64,000 bases of DNA from Streptomyces sp. MJM8645 (GCF_001625365.1 NZ_LJJF01000001.1:6560501-6624500); one strand, 5' to 3'; shown: positions 35,911 to 45,550, counted from the stretch's first letter. Numbers and translations are program-made. The notes: generated by a model from the sequence alone, not told the origin.

Positions 35911-38900
35911 CGGGCCGCACCGCACACGAAGGGAACGAGGCCGTGAGCCCGTCCGACCACCCGGCGCGCACCGCGCCCGCCTCGGGGCTGCAACGCGGCC
36001 TCTGGTTCCTCGACCGCCTTGATCCGCGGCAGGTCACCTACTGCACGCCCTGGACGGTCGACGTCACCGGCCCGCTCGACCTCCCGCTGCTCCAGCGCGC
36101 GCTGGACGCCCTGGTGGCCCGGCACGAGGTGCTGCGCACCACCTTCGCGCTGCACCCCGACGGCCCGCGCCAGCAGGTCCACCACACCCTCGCCCTGCCG
36201 CTCGCGGTGACCGACCTGCGCCCGCAGGGCGGCCCCGAGCAGGCCGGACGCCTGGAGGAACTGCTCACCGCCCGCTGCGCCGAACCCTTCGACCTGGCGG
36301 CCGGCCCGCTGCTGCGCGCCGAGGCCTTCCAACTGGCGGACGAGCGCACCACGCTGCTGTTCACCGTCCACCACATCGTCTGGGACGGCTGGTCCGCCGA
36401 GGTCTTCGAGCGTGAACTCGCCGACCTGTACGGTGCCGCGGTGCAGGGCCGGCCCGCCGAACTGCCGGAACTGACCGTGCAGTACGCCGACTACGCGGTG
36501 GAGGAGCTCGACACCTCCTTCGAGGAGCACCTGACCTACTGGAAGGAGCAGCTGCACGGCGCACCCGCCCTGCTGGAGCTGCCCACCGACCGGCCCCGGC
36601 CCGCCGAGCGCGGCGCGGCGGGACGGACCGAGGAGTTCGGGCTCGCCCCCGGCACGGCGGCGAAGGTGCGCGCCCTGGCCGAGGCGGAGGGCGTCACCCC
36701 CTTCACCGTCCAACTGGCCGCCTTCGCCCTGCTGCTGAACCGTTGGACCGGCGCCGACGACCTGGTGATCGGCACCCCGGTCACCACCCGCAACCGGCCC
36801 GAACTGGAGCACCTGCTCGGCTACTTCGTCAACCTGCTGCCGCTGCGCCTGCGGCTCGCGCCCGGGCTGAGCTTCCGCGCCCTGCTGGAGCACGTCCAGG
36901 ACGTCGCCTTCGAGGCCTACGGCTACCTCGACGTGCCCTTCGACCAGCTGGTCGACCAGCTCGGCACCGCCCGCACCGCGCAGCACCCGCCGCTGGTCCA
37001 GGTGGTGTTCGGCGCCCACGGCGAGGACCGCACCCCGCTGGTGCTCGGCCCGGCCACCGCCGAGAGCCGGGTGCGCTCCAACGGCACCAGCAAGTTCGAC
37101 CTCACCTGGTCCGTCTTCGACAGCAGCGGGACGGGCAGCGGGGCCGGCGGCGGGACGGGCGGCCCCGGCGGCTCCGGCGGCGAACTGCGCGGCGAGGCCG
37201 AGTACCGCAGCGAGCTGTTCGACGCCGGGACGGTGCGCCGGCTGGCCGCCGACTACGGCGCCCTGCTCACCGCGGCCCTGGACGACCCCGACGCCACCGT
37301 GCTGCGGCTGACCGGCCGCACCGCCGCGGCCGAGGCCGTCCGGGCCACCGACACCCCCGGCCACTGCCTGCACCGGCTGTTCGAGCAGGCCGTCGACGCC
37401 CACCCCGACCGGCCCGCCGTCAGCGACTCCGGCCACACCCTGAGCTACGCCGAACTCGACCGCCGGGCCAACCGCCTGGCCCACGCCCTGCGCGCCCGCG
37501 GGGCCGGCCCCGGCGACCGCGTCGGCATGCTGCTGGACCGCACGGCCGACGTCCTGGTCACCGTCCTCGGCGTGCTCAAGACCGGTGCCGCGTACGTGCC
37601 CGTCGACCTCGCCGCCCCCGCCGACCGCGCCGCGCTCGTCTTCGCCGACGCCGACGTCACCCTCGTCGTCACCGACCGCCCGGACCGGGCCCCCGAAGGC
37701 CCCTGGCAGGCCTACGACCTGACCGCCGAGGCCGCCGACCTGGCCGCCCGGCCGGACCACCGCCCGCCGGCCGCCGGGCGCCCCGGCGACGTCGCCTACA
37801 TCATCTTCACCTCCGGCTCCACCGGCCGCCCCAAGGGCGTCGCCGTCGCCCACGAGCACGTCAGCCGGCTCATGGCGGACGGCGCGGAGCACTTCGGCTT
37901 CGGCCCGGAGGAGACCTGGACGCTCTTCCACAGCTACGCCTTCGACTGGACGGTCTGGGAGATGTGGGGCGCCCTGCTGCACGGTGCCCGCCTGGTCGTC
38001 GTCCCCTACGTCACCAGCCGCTCGCCGGAGGAGTTCGCCGAACTGCTGGAGCAGGAGCGGGTCTCCTTCCTCTGCCTCACCCCCTCGGCGCTGCGCCAGC
38101 TGGAGCCCGTGCTGCGGCGCGGCCCGCGCGACCTGTCCGCGCTGAAGTGGATCATGCTCGGCGGGGAGGCGCTGGACCCGGGCGTCGTCCAGCGCTGGTT
38201 CGAACTCGACCCGCCGCCCCCCGCCCGGCTCTGCAACCTGTACGGCATCACCGAGACCACCGTCCACGTCACCACCCACGACCTGGCCGGCAGCGCCGGC
38301 TTCGAGCGCAGCCTGATCGGCGCGCCCATGCCGCACCTCACCGCCCAGGTCCTGGACGACTGGCTGCGCCCGGTGCCGCCCGGCGCGGCCGGCGAGCTGT
38401 ACATCGGCGGCGGCAGCCTCGCCCACGGCTACTGGGGCCGCCCCGGCCTCACCGCGGGCCGCTTCGTCGCCGACCCCTACGGCCCGCCCGGCGCGCGGCT
38501 CTACCGCACCGGCGACGTCGCCCGCCGCCTGCCCGGCGGCGGCCTGGAGTACATCGGACGCGCCGACTTCCAGGTCAAGCTGCGCGGCTTCCGGATCGAG
38601 CTCGGCGAGATCGAGAACGCGCTCGCCGCCCACCCGGACGTCGACGCCTGCGTCGTCACCGTGCACGACGACCGGCTCGCCGCGTACGTCACCGGGCGCG
38701 AGCCCGCCGACGTGCGCGCCTTCCTCGGCCGCTCGCTGCCCCCGTACATGGTCCCGGCCAGCTTCACCGTCCTGGAGTCGCTGCCGCTCACCGTCAACGG
38801 CAAGGTGGACCGCGCCGCGCTGCCCGCCCCCGGCCAGCGCAGCACGGCCACCGGAGGCCGCCACGTCGAGCCGCACACCCCGGAGGAGGAGGCCTTCGCC

Positions 38901-40433
38901 GCCGTCTGGACGGAGGTCCTCGGAGTGGACGGCATCGGCGTCCACGACGACTTCTTCCACCTCGGCGGCGACTCCATCCGGGCCGTCCAGCTCGCCGGCG
39001 CGCTGCACGAGCGCGGCTGGGGGGTGAGCCTGCGGGACGTCTTCAACGCGCCCACGGTCGCCGCCCTGCTGCCGCTGGCCGAGCCCGTCGCCGAAGGCCC
39101 GGCCGACCACGAGCCCTTCGCCCTGATCACCCCGGAGGACCGCGAGGACCTGCCGCCCGGCCTCGCCGACGCCTACCCGATGGTCTCCATGCAGCTCTCC
39201 ATGGTCTTCCACATGGAGATCGCCGGCGGCACCGACAGCTACCACAACGTCAACTCCTACCGGATCTCGGGCGACCTCGACGAACAGGCCTTCCGCCGCT
39301 CGGTCGCCGAGGCCATGGATCGCCACGCGGTGCTGCGCACCGGCCTCGACCTGTCCGGCTACGGCGAACCGCTCCAGCTCGTGTACGGGCGGCTGCCCGC
39401 GCCCGTCGAGTTCACCGACCTGCGCGGCGAGCCCGACCAGGACACGGCGGTCCGCGAGGTGTTCGACACCCACCGGTGGACGCCCTTCGACCTCGCCACC
39501 CCGCCGCTGTTCCGGATCACCGTGCAGCGCCTCGCCGAGGACGCCTTCCAGCTCACCATCTCCGAGCACCACGCCATCCTCGACGGCTGGAGCTTCACCT
39601 CGCTGTTCACCGAGATCCTGGAACGCCACACCGCCCTGGCCGCCGACCCGCTCGGCGCCCCCACCCCGCCGCCGCGCACCGCCTTCCGCGACTTCGTGGC
39701 CGTCGAACGGCAGGCCGCCGGGGACGAACGGTCGCTCGCCTACTGGCGCGACCGGCTGTCCGGCGTCAGCGGCCAGCTGTTCCCCGGCAGCGAGGACGTG
39801 CACGAGGCGCCGCGCACCGTCGAGCGGGTGCTGCCCGAGGCGCCCGAACAGCTGCGGCAGGTCGCCGACGCACTCGCGGTGCCCCTCAAGTCGGTCGCCC
39901 TCGCGGCCCACCTGCACGCCCTCGCCGCCATCACCGGGCGACAGCGCGTCACCACCGGCCTCGCCGTGAACGGCCGGCTGGAACGGCTCGGCGGCACCGA
40001 GGTGTACGGGCTGTTCCTCAACACCGTCCCGCTGAGCTGCGAGCCCACCGACGACCTGCTCGCCCTGGTGCGCGAGGTGCACCGGGAGGAACTGGACATG
40101 ATGCCGCACCGCCGGGTGCCCTTCGCCCGGCTCGCCCGGCTGATGACCGACACCGCGCTGGACAGCCAGTTCGGCTACCTGCGCTTCCACGCCCTGGGCC
40201 AGCTCAGCTCGGCCCGCATCGTGGACGGCCGGATCGGCTGCGAGCCGACCCTGCGCCACGAACCCAACAGCTTCGCGTTCGGCGCCTCGCTGATCCAGGA
40301 CCCGGTCTCGCAGCGCGTGCTGCTCGCCGTGGACCACCAGCGCTCCCTGGTCACCGACACCACCGCCGAGCAGTTCATCGACACCTACACGGCAGCCCTG
40401 CACGCCATGGCCGCCTCCGTCCGAGAGTCCTGA
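35907..40433 (+). CDS. NRPS 2: C-A-T-C (module 3 plus the C domain of module 4)
   Basis: 1508 residues from the ATG overlapping the upstream stop (a GTG at 35943 is possible). C3 (about 25-460; HHIVWDG from His155), A3 (about 488-975; YIIFTSGSTGRPKG, NLYGITETTVHVT), T3 (FFHLGGDSI, Ser1023), then a terminal condensation domain C4 (about 1082-1508; HHAILDG from His1221). The A3 pocket reads D-W-W-C-M-G-L-V-H-K. The YGITETTVHVT block is common in Thr-like A domains, but the pocket is different. The protein ends with C4, and the next gene starts with an A domain, so module 4 is split between two proteins. Confidence 0.93.
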   Translation: MTGRTAHEGNEAVSPSDHPARTAPASGLQRGLWFLDRLDPRQVTYCTPWTVDVTGPLDLPLLQRALDALVARHEVLRTTFALHPDGPRQQVHHTLALPLAVTDLRPQGGPEQAGRLEELLTARCAEPFDLAAGPLLRAEAFQLADERTTLLFTVHHIVWDGWSAEVFERELADLYGAAVQGRPAELPELTVQYADYAVEELDTSFEEHLTYWKEQLHGAPALLELPTDRPRPAERGAAGRTEEFGLAPGTAAKVRALAEAEGVTPFTVQLAAFALLLNRWTGADDLVIGTPVTTRNRPELEHLLGYFVNLLPLRLRLAPGLSFRALLEHVQDVAFEAYGYLDVPFDQLVDQLGTARTAQHPPLVQVVFGAHGEDRTPLVLGPATAESRVRSNGTSKFDLTWSVFDSSGTGSGAGGGTGGPGGSGGELRGEAEYRSELFDAGTVRRLAADYGALLTAALDDPDATVLRLTGRTAAAEAVRATDTPGHCLHRLFEQAVDAHPDRPAVSDSGHTLSYAELDRRANRLAHALRARGAGPGDRVGMLLDRTADVLVTVLGVLKTGAAYVPVDLAAPADRAALVFADADVTLVVTDRPDRAPEGPWQAYDLTAEAADLAARPDHRPPAAGRPGDVAYIIFTSGSTGRPKGVAVAHEHVSRLMADGAEHFGFGPEETWTLFHSYAFDWTVWEMWGALLHGARLVVVPYVTSRSPEEFAELLEQERVSFLCLTPSALRQLEPVLRRGPRDLSALKWIMLGGEALDPGVVQRWFELDPPPPARLCNLYGITETTVHVTTHDLAGSAGFERSLIGAPMPHLTAQVLDDWLRPVPPGAAGELYIGGGSLAHGYWGRPGLTAGRFVADPYGPPGARLYRTGDVARRLPGGGLEYIGRADFQVKLRGFRIELGEIENALAAHPDVDACVVTVHDDRLAAYVTGREPADVRAFLGRSLPPYMVPASFTVLESLPLTVNGKVDRAALPAPGQRSTATGGRHVEPHTPEEEAFAAVWTEVLGVDGIGVHDDFFHLGGDSIRAVQLAGALHERGWGVSLRDVFNAPTVAALLPLAEPVAEGPADHEPFALITPEDREDLPPGLADAYPMVSMQLSMVFHMEIAGGTDSYHNVNSYRISGDLDEQAFRRSVAEAMDRHAVLRTGLDLSGYGEPLQLVYGRLPAPVEFTDLRGEPDQDTAVREVFDTHRWTPFDLATPPLFRITVQRLAEDAFQLTISEHHAILDGWSFTSLFTEILERHTALAADPLGAPTPPPRTAFRDFVAVERQAAGDERSLAYWRDRLSGVSGQLFPGSEDVHEAPRTVERVLPEAPEQLRQVADALAVPLKSVALAAHLHALAAITGRQRVTTGLAVNGRLERLGGTEVYGLFLNTVPLSCEPTDDLLALVREVHREELDMMPHRRVPFARLARLMTDTALDSQFGYLRFHALGQLSSARIVDGRIGCEPTLRHEPNSFAFGASLIQDPVSQRVLLAVDHQRSLVTDTTAEQFIDTYTAALHAMAASVRES

Positions 40434-40442
40434 GGAACCGTC

Positions 40443-42212
40443 ATGACCGACCTCCTGCACCGCCTGCGCGATGCCGTCGCCGCCCACCCCGAGCGCACCG
40501 CCGTCCTCGCCGGAACGGCCCGCCTGGACTTCGCCGAACTCGACCTGCGCACCGCCGCGCTGGCCCGCGCCCTGCGTGCCCACGGCGTCGGCCGCGGCGA
40601 CCGGGTCGGCGTCCACCTCGCCCGCACCGCCGACCTGCCGGTCGCCCTGCTCGCCGTCTGGCGGGCCGGCGCCGCCTACGTCCCGCTCGACCCGGCCTAC
40701 CCCGCCGAGCGGCTGGCCTTCATGGCCGCCGACGCGCGGCTCGCGGCCCTGATCAGTGCGGACGGCCTCCCGGCGGCCCAGGGCGTGCCGGTCCTGCGCC
40801 CGGACGCCGCCGGGCCGGACACCGTCGAAGGCCTTGAGCTGCCGGAGGCGGCCGACCCGCTCGACCCCGCCTACGTCATCTACACCTCCGGCTCCACCGG
40901 GCTCCCCAAGGGCGTCGAGGTGCCGCGCGGCGCCGTCGCCGCCCTGGTGGAGGCACTGGAGGCCACCGGCGCCTACCGCGCCGAGCCCGGGGTGGTCGGC
41001 TGGAACGCCAGCGTCTCCTTCGACGCCTCCGTCCAGCAGTGGGCCCGGATCTGCCGCGGCGACACCGTCCTGGTCATCGGCGACGAAGACCGCGCCGACC
41101 CGGCCCGGGTGGCCGCCCTGCTGGCCGAGCACGCCGTCACCGACCTCGACCTGACCCCCTCGCACTGGGAGCTGCTGCGCGAGCCGCTCACCGGCGCCCG
41201 GGTGCCGCGGCTGTTCATGGGCGGCGAGCCCGTCCCCGAGCACACCTGGCGGGAGCTCGCCGACGGCGGCATCGACGCGCTCAACCTGTACGGGCCCACC
41301 GAATGCACCGTCGACGCCGTCACCGCGCCGATCAGCGGCCCCGGGCCGCACCTGGGCGAGCCGCTGCCCGGCGTGCGCCTCCACCTGCTGGACGAGAAGC
41401 TCGCCCCGGTCGCCGACGGCCTCGTCGGCGAGCTGTACCTCGCCGGGCCCGGGCTCGCCCACGGCTACCCGGGCCGCCCCGGGCTGACCGCCGGACGCTT
41501 CGTCGCCGACCCGACCGCCCCCGGCGAGAGGATGTACCGCACCGGCGACCAGGCCCGGCGCGGCGAAGGCGGCCGACTGGAGTACGTCGGCCGGGTCGAC
41601 CGCCAGGTCAAGCTGCGCGGCTACCGGATCGAGCTCGGCGAGGTCGAGCACGCGCTGGCCCGGCTGGACGGCGTCCAGGCCGCCGCCGTCACCGTCCACG
41701 AGCCCGCCCCCGGCGACCGCCGGCTCATCGGCTACGTCACCGGCACCGCCACCGCCGCCGAACTGACCGAGCGCCTGCGGGCCACCCTGCCCGCACACCT
41801 GGTGCCCTCGGCGATCACCGTGCTGGACGCCATGCCGCTCACCCCGAACGGCAAGGTCGACCACGCGGCCCTGCCCGCCCCCGCGGCGCAGCCCGCCCCC
41901 GCGGCCGAGGAGACGCTCGCCGAGGGCGCCGACGGGCTGGCGGAGCAGGTCGCCGAGGTCTGGCGCACCGTGCTCGGCCTGACCGGCGTCACGCCCACCG
42001 ACGACTTCTTCTCGCTCGGCGGCCACTCGCTCGCCGCGCTGCGCGTCGTCCACCTCCTGCGCCGCCGGCTCGGCATCGAGCTCCAGCTGCGCCACCTGCT
42101 GGACTCGGCCGACCTGGCCGCCTTCACCGCCACCGTCGGGAAGGCCGTCGAGGCCGGCACCGCCGCCCCCCGGCCCGCCCTGACCGCCCGCGCCCGGGTC
42201 AGCGGCGCATGA
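40443..42212 (+). CDS. NRPS 3: A-T didomain (rest of module 4)
   Basis: 589 residues. A4 (about 10-480; YVIYTSGSTGLPKG, NLYGPTECTVD, GYRIELGEVE, NGKVDH) and T4 (FFSLGGHSL, Ser529). No C domain: the partner must be C4 at the end of the preceding protein, nine bases upstream. The pocket reads D-A-Q-D-F-G-L-V-D-K, close to the published Gln/Glu-type code DAQDLGVVDK. A flexible Ala/Pro linker joins A and T. The stop overlaps the start of the thioesterase gene (ATGA), so production is coupled. Confidence 0.92.
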   Translation: MTDLLHRLRDAVAAHPERTAVLAGTARLDFAELDLRTAALARALRAHGVGRGDRVGVHLARTADLPVALLAVWRAGAAYVPLDPAYPAERLAFMAADARLAALISADGLPAAQGVPVLRPDAAGPDTVEGLELPEAADPLDPAYVIYTSGSTGLPKGVEVPRGAVAALVEALEATGAYRAEPGVVGWNASVSFDASVQQWARICRGDTVLVIGDEDRADPARVAALLAEHAVTDLDLTPSHWELLREPLTGARVPRLFMGGEPVPEHTWRELADGGIDALNLYGPTECTVDAVTAPISGPGPHLGEPLPGVRLHLLDEKLAPVADGLVGELYLAGPGLAHGYPGRPGLTAGRFVADPTAPGERMYRTGDQARRGEGGRLEYVGRVDRQVKLRGYRIELGEVEHALARLDGVQAAAVTVHEPAPGDRRLIGYVTGTATAAELTERLRATLPAHLVPSAITVLDAMPLTPNGKVDHAALPAPAAQPAPAAEETLAEGADGLAEQVAEVWRTVLGLTGVTPTDDFFSLGGHSLAALRVVHLLRRRLGIELQLRHLLDSADLAAFTATVGKAVEAGTAAPRPALTARARVSGA

Positions 42213-43006
42213 CCACCGCCACGCGGGTGCGCCCCCGCGTCGAGGGGGACTGGCTGCTCGTCCCCGCGCCCCAACCACATCGCCCGTTCCGGCTGTTCTG
42301 CTTCCCGCACGCAGGGGGCGACGCCACCGCCTACACCCCGCTCGCCCGCGCCCTCGCCCCGACCGCCGAGGTCTGGGCCGTGCGTCCGCCCGCCCGCGGC
42401 GGCCGCCTCGGCCACCCGATGCCCGCGAGCTTCGACCTGCTCGTCGACGCCGTCGTGGACGCCCTCACCCCGCACCTGACGGGCCGGTTCGGCTTCTACG
42501 GGCAGAGCTTCGGCGCCCTGCTCGGCTACGAGGTCGCCCGGGCGCTGCCCGCCGAGCGGCGGCCCGAACTGGTGGTCGCCGCCTCCGCCTCGCCGCCCGC
42601 CACCTGGGCCGGCCGGGACCGCCCGCAGCACACCGCCGACGACCTGCTGCGCCTCGCCGGCATGGGTGAACTCATCCAGGGCGACCAGGAGTTGAAGGAG
42701 CACGCGCTCCAGGGCATCCGTACCGACCTGGCCGTGGTCGCCACCTACCGCCCCCGCCCGCACCCGCCGATCGGCTCCGACCTGCACACCGTCGCCGGCG
42801 CCGACGACCCGATGCTCGCCTCCGCCGGACTCCAGGGCTGGGCCGTCCACACCCGCGGCGCCAGCGGCCACCACGTCGTCCCCGGCGGCCACCTGCTCGC
42901 CACCGTCGACGGGCCCGGCCCGGTCGACCTGCTGACCTCCCTCATCGAGCGACCGGGCCCGGGCCACCGGGCCGGCGCCGCCGCCGACCAGTCCACGACG
43001 GAGTAG
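42209..43006 (+). CDS. Type II thioesterase
   Basis: 265 residues. Alpha/beta-hydrolase of the GrsT/RifR class: LFCFPHAGGDATAY near residue 30, the nucleophile in FYGQSFGALLGYE (Ser100), and a C-terminal catalytic His in the GHHVVPGGHLL region. Such enzymes free synthetase carrier proteins of wrong or stalled acyl groups. The start overlaps the NRPS 3 stop. The C-terminal 20 residues are low-complexity and probably disordered. Confidence 0.92.
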   Translation: MTTATRVRPRVEGDWLLVPAPQPHRPFRLFCFPHAGGDATAYTPLARALAPTAEVWAVRPPARGGRLGHPMPASFDLLVDAVVDALTPHLTGRFGFYGQSFGALLGYEVARALPAERRPELVVAASASPPATWAGRDRPQHTADDLLRLAGMGELIQGDQELKEHALQGIRTDLAVVATYRPRPHPPIGSDLHTVAGADDPMLASAGLQGWAVHTRGASGHHVVPGGHLLATVDGPGPVDLLTSLIERPGPGHRAGAAADQSTTE

Positions 43007-43008
43007 CC

Positions 43009-44193
43009 ATGCTGACCACCACCCCGGTCGACCTCACCGACCCGGACCTGTGGGCCCGCCCCGACACCCCCGCCCTGGTCGCGGAGCTGCGCCGGGAGGC
43101 CTCCGTCCACCGCACCGACACCGTCGACGACGGGCCGATCTGGTCGGTGCTCTCCTACCGGCACTCCGCGGAGGTGCTGCGCAACGCCACGCTCTACAGC
43201 TCCGAGCAGGGCTCGCTGCTCGGCGCCGGCGAAGGCAACGTCCCGGTCGGATCCGGCCGGATGATGGCCCTCACCGACCCGCCCCGGCACCGCGAACTCC
43301 GCGCGCCCGCCAACCCGTTCTTCGCCCCCGGCCCGGTGCGCGGAGCATCCCGCGGCATCACCGAACTCGCCGCCTCGATCGTCGACCGGGCCGTCGAGCT
43401 GGGCGAGGTCGACCTCGTCGACGCCGTCTCCGCCCTGCCGCTGTCCGTCATGTGCGACCTCCTGGACGTCCCCGAGAAGGACCGCGAGATGGTCGAGCGG
43501 GTCTGCGACGTCGCCTTCCTCGGCCGCACCCCCGAGGAGCGCCGGGCCGGCCACCAGCAGCTCATCCCCTACCTGCTGCACCAGGTGATGCTGCGCCGCA
43601 CCGACTCGCGCGACGACCTGATCAGCAAGATGGCCACCTACCGGGTCGGCGGCAAGCTGCTGCCGATCGAGGACGTCGTCCTCAACCTGGACAACATCGT
43701 GGTCGGCGGCGTCCAGACCGTCCGCCACACCGCCGCCATGGGCCTCCACACCCTCGTCCAACACCCGGAACTGTGGCGGCAGTTGCAGCGGGGCGAGGTC
43801 GGCATGGACTCGGCGCTGGACGAACTCCTGCGCTGGACGTCCGTCGGGCTGCACACCCTGCGCACCGCGAGCCGCGACACCGAGCTCGACGGCCGCACCA
43901 TCCGGCGCGGCGACCGCGTCGCGGTCTGGGTGTGGTCCGCCAACCGCGACCCGGAGGCCTTCGACCGGCCCGAGGAGATCCTGCTCGACCGCGCCCCCAA
44001 CAAGCACCTCGCCCTCGGCCTCGGCGCCCACTACTGCATCGGCGCGCCGCTGGCCAAGGCCGAACTCGGCGCCCTGTTCACGGCGATGCTGGAGCGCGTC
44101 GCCGAGATCGAACCGACCGGGCCGGTCGTCCACAACCGCTCGATCATCAACTTCGGCCTGGACCACTTCCCGGTGCGCCTCACCCCGCGCTGA
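43009..44193 (+). CDS. Cytochrome P450, probable tailoring or carrier-bound amino acid oxidase
   Basis: 394 residues, the typical class I bacterial length. The heme loop is LGLGAHYCIGAPLAKAEL; ExxR is ELLR. The oxygen-binding helix reads VVGGVQTVRHTA, with Gln where most P450s have Asp or Glu before the conserved Thr. It starts two bases after the thioesterase stop, at the end of the NRPS operon. P450s placed like this often beta-hydroxylate an amino acid held on a carrier protein, or oxidise the finished peptide. The substrate is not deducible. Ferredoxin and reductase partners are not in the window. A 25-bp tandem repeat spans its stop codon. Confidence 0.9.
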   Translation: MLTTTPVDLTDPDLWARPDTPALVAELRREASVHRTDTVDDGPIWSVLSYRHSAEVLRNATLYSSEQGSLLGAGEGNVPVGSGRMMALTDPPRHRELRAPANPFFAPGPVRGASRGITELAASIVDRAVELGEVDLVDAVSALPLSVMCDLLDVPEKDREMVERVCDVAFLGRTPEERRAGHQQLIPYLLHQVMLRRTDSRDDLISKMATYRVGGKLLPIEDVVLNLDNIVVGGVQTVRHTAAMGLHTLVQHPELWRQLQRGEVGMDSALDELLRWTSVGLHTLRTASRDTELDGRTIRRGDRVAVWVWSANRDPEAFDRPEEILLDRAPNKHLALGLGAHYCIGAPLAKAELGALFTAMLERVAEIEPTGPVVHNRSIINFGLDHFPVRLTPR

Positions 44194-44225
44194 ACCGGCC
44201 CGCCTCACCCCGCGCTGAACCTGCC
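44176..44225. repeat. 25-bp tandem duplication across the P450 stop codon
   Basis: Units 44176-44200 and 44201-44225 differ at one base. The first contains the TGA stop (44191-44193); the second carries a copy of it. Confidence 0.82.
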
Positions 44226-44257
44226 CGCCGCGGACCGCCGACGGGGGCCGAGTCGAA

Positions 44258-44313
44258 CTGCCGCGTTCCTGCCGCGACTCCTGCCGTTGCGCCCCCCGGC
44301 CCGCCCCTACCTT
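44258..44313 (+). promoter_or_regulatory. Cluster promoter 3: three perfect CTGCCG direct repeats before the mbtH-like gene
   Basis: CTGCCG at 44258, 44269 and 44281, then TACCTT at 44308. Spacings are 11, 12 and 27 bp, the same as in the other two cluster promoters. All three hexamers are exact here, making this the best copy. The ribosome site AAGGAGG lies shortly downstream, at 44325-44331. Confidence 0.78.
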
Positions 44314-44336
44314 CGAAGCAACCCAAGGAGGACACC

Positions 44337-44549
44337 ATGAGCAACCCGTTCGAGGACGACAACGCCGGCTACCTGGTGCTGGTCAACGACGAGAACCAGC
44401 ACTCGCTGTGGCCCGTCTGGATCGACGTGCCGGCCGGCTGGACCACCGTCCACGGCGAGGACACCCGCCAGGGCTGCCTCGACCACATCGAGGCCAACTG
44501 GACCGACATCCGGCCCGCCAGCCTGACCGCCTCCCTCGCCCGGCAGTGA
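44337..44549 (+). CDS. MbtH-like protein
   Basis: 70 residues. The family signature is complete: NPFEDDNAGYLVLVNDENQHSLWPVW, then the W-x-x-V-H-G-E-D segment and CLDHIEANWTDIRP. MbtH-like proteins bind adenylation domains and are needed for their folding or activity. The ATG follows a strong AAGGAGG. It opens the third cluster operon, ahead of the oxygenase and the four-module synthetase, so it probably serves A5-A8 as well as the others. Confidence 0.97.
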   Translation: MSNPFEDDNAGYLVLVNDENQHSLWPVWIDVPAGWTTVHGEDTRQGCLDHIEANWTDIRPASLTASLARQ

Positions 44550-45550
44550 GCGCGACCATGCTGAACTGGGAACTGAACCCCGGCCGCCCGGCCCTCGCCC
44601 ACGCCCCGCGCACCGCCGACATCGGCGAGGCCGGCGCGTGGCTGCGCGAGAACGAGACCGAGCTCACCGAAGCCCTCCACCGGCACGGCACGATCTTCCT
44701 GCGCGGCCTGCCGGTCGCGAGCACCGAGGACGTCGCCGCCGTGCGCGACGTCCTCATCCCCGAGCGCACCCCCTACCGGGAGAAGGCCACCCCGCGCAGC
44801 GACTACGGCAACGGCGTCTTCTCCTCCACCGACCTGCCGTCGCCCCAGCCGATCCGGATGCACAACGAGAACAGCTACACCCTCACCTTCCCGGGCCGGC
44901 TGCTCTTCGCCTGCCTGACCGCCCCCGAGGAGGGCGGCGCCACCCCGACCGCCGACTGCCGCCAGGTGCTCGACCACCTGCCCGCCCACCTGGTCGAGCG
45001 GATGCGGACGTCCGGCTGGACACTCACCCGCAACTACTCGGACTACGTCTCCCTCGGCTGGCGCACCGCCTTCGCCACCGAGGACCGGGCCGCGGTCGAG
45101 GCCTACTGCCGGGAGAACGGCATCACCTGGGAGTGGCTGCCGGACGGCAACCTGCGCACCGGCCAGCTGCGCCCCGGCACCATCCACCACCCGGCGACCG
45201 GCGATGAGGTCTGGTTCAACCACCTCGCCTTCTGGAGCGAGTGGTCGCTCGACCCGGACATCCGCGAGGCGATGACCGACGAGTTCGGCCCGGACGGCTT
45301 CCCGTTCAACACCGGCTTCGGGGACGGCGAACCGCTGGAGCGCGCCGACGTCGACGCCCTCAACGAGGCGTACCACGCCGCGACCGTGCGCGAGCGCTGG
45401 CAGGTCGGCGACGTGATGCTGGTCGACAACGTGCTGTGCGCGCACGGCCGGGACCCGTACCGCGGCGACCGCAGGATCGCCGTCGCGATGGGGCAGCCCC
45501 TGGACGTCCTGGACTGCCGGCCCAGCGGGCCCACCCTGGCCGTCGCCTGA
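44546..45550 (+). CDS. SyrP-like Fe(II)/2-oxoglutarate oxygenase (TauD/TfdA family)
   Basis: 334 residues from a GTG overlapping the mbtH-like stop (GTGA); an ATG at 44558 would give 330. The iron-binding motif is HNE in RMHNENSYTLTFPG (near residue 105), using Glu in place of the TauD Asp, as in SyrP- and AsnO-type enzymes. The distal His and the 2-oxoglutarate Arg lie in DNVLCAHGRDPYRGDRR. Members beta-hydroxylate aspartate, asparagine or arginine, free or carrier-bound. The family is certain; the substrate is open. Confidence 0.9.
   Translation: MSATMLNWELNPGRPALAHAPRTADIGEAGAWLRENETELTEALHRHGTIFLRGLPVASTEDVAAVRDVLIPERTPYREKATPRSDYGNGVFSSTDLPSPQPIRMHNENSYTLTFPGRLLFACLTAPEEGGATPTADCRQVLDHLPAHLVERMRTSGWTLTRNYSDYVSLGWRTAFATEDRAAVEAYCRENGITWEWLPDGNLRTGQLRPGTIHHPATGDEVWFNHLAFWSEWSLDPDIREAMTDEFGPDGFPFNTGFGDGEPLERADVDALNEAYHAATVRERWQVGDVMLVDNVLCAHGRDPYRGDRRIAVAMGQPLDVLDCRPSGPTLAVA

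Noticed and set aside
39150..40430. C4 as an inactive interface domain recruiting the beta-hydroxylase
   Set aside because: The catalytic HHAILDG motif is intact, unlike the degenerate motif of interface domains, so an active condensation domain of split module 4 is more likely.
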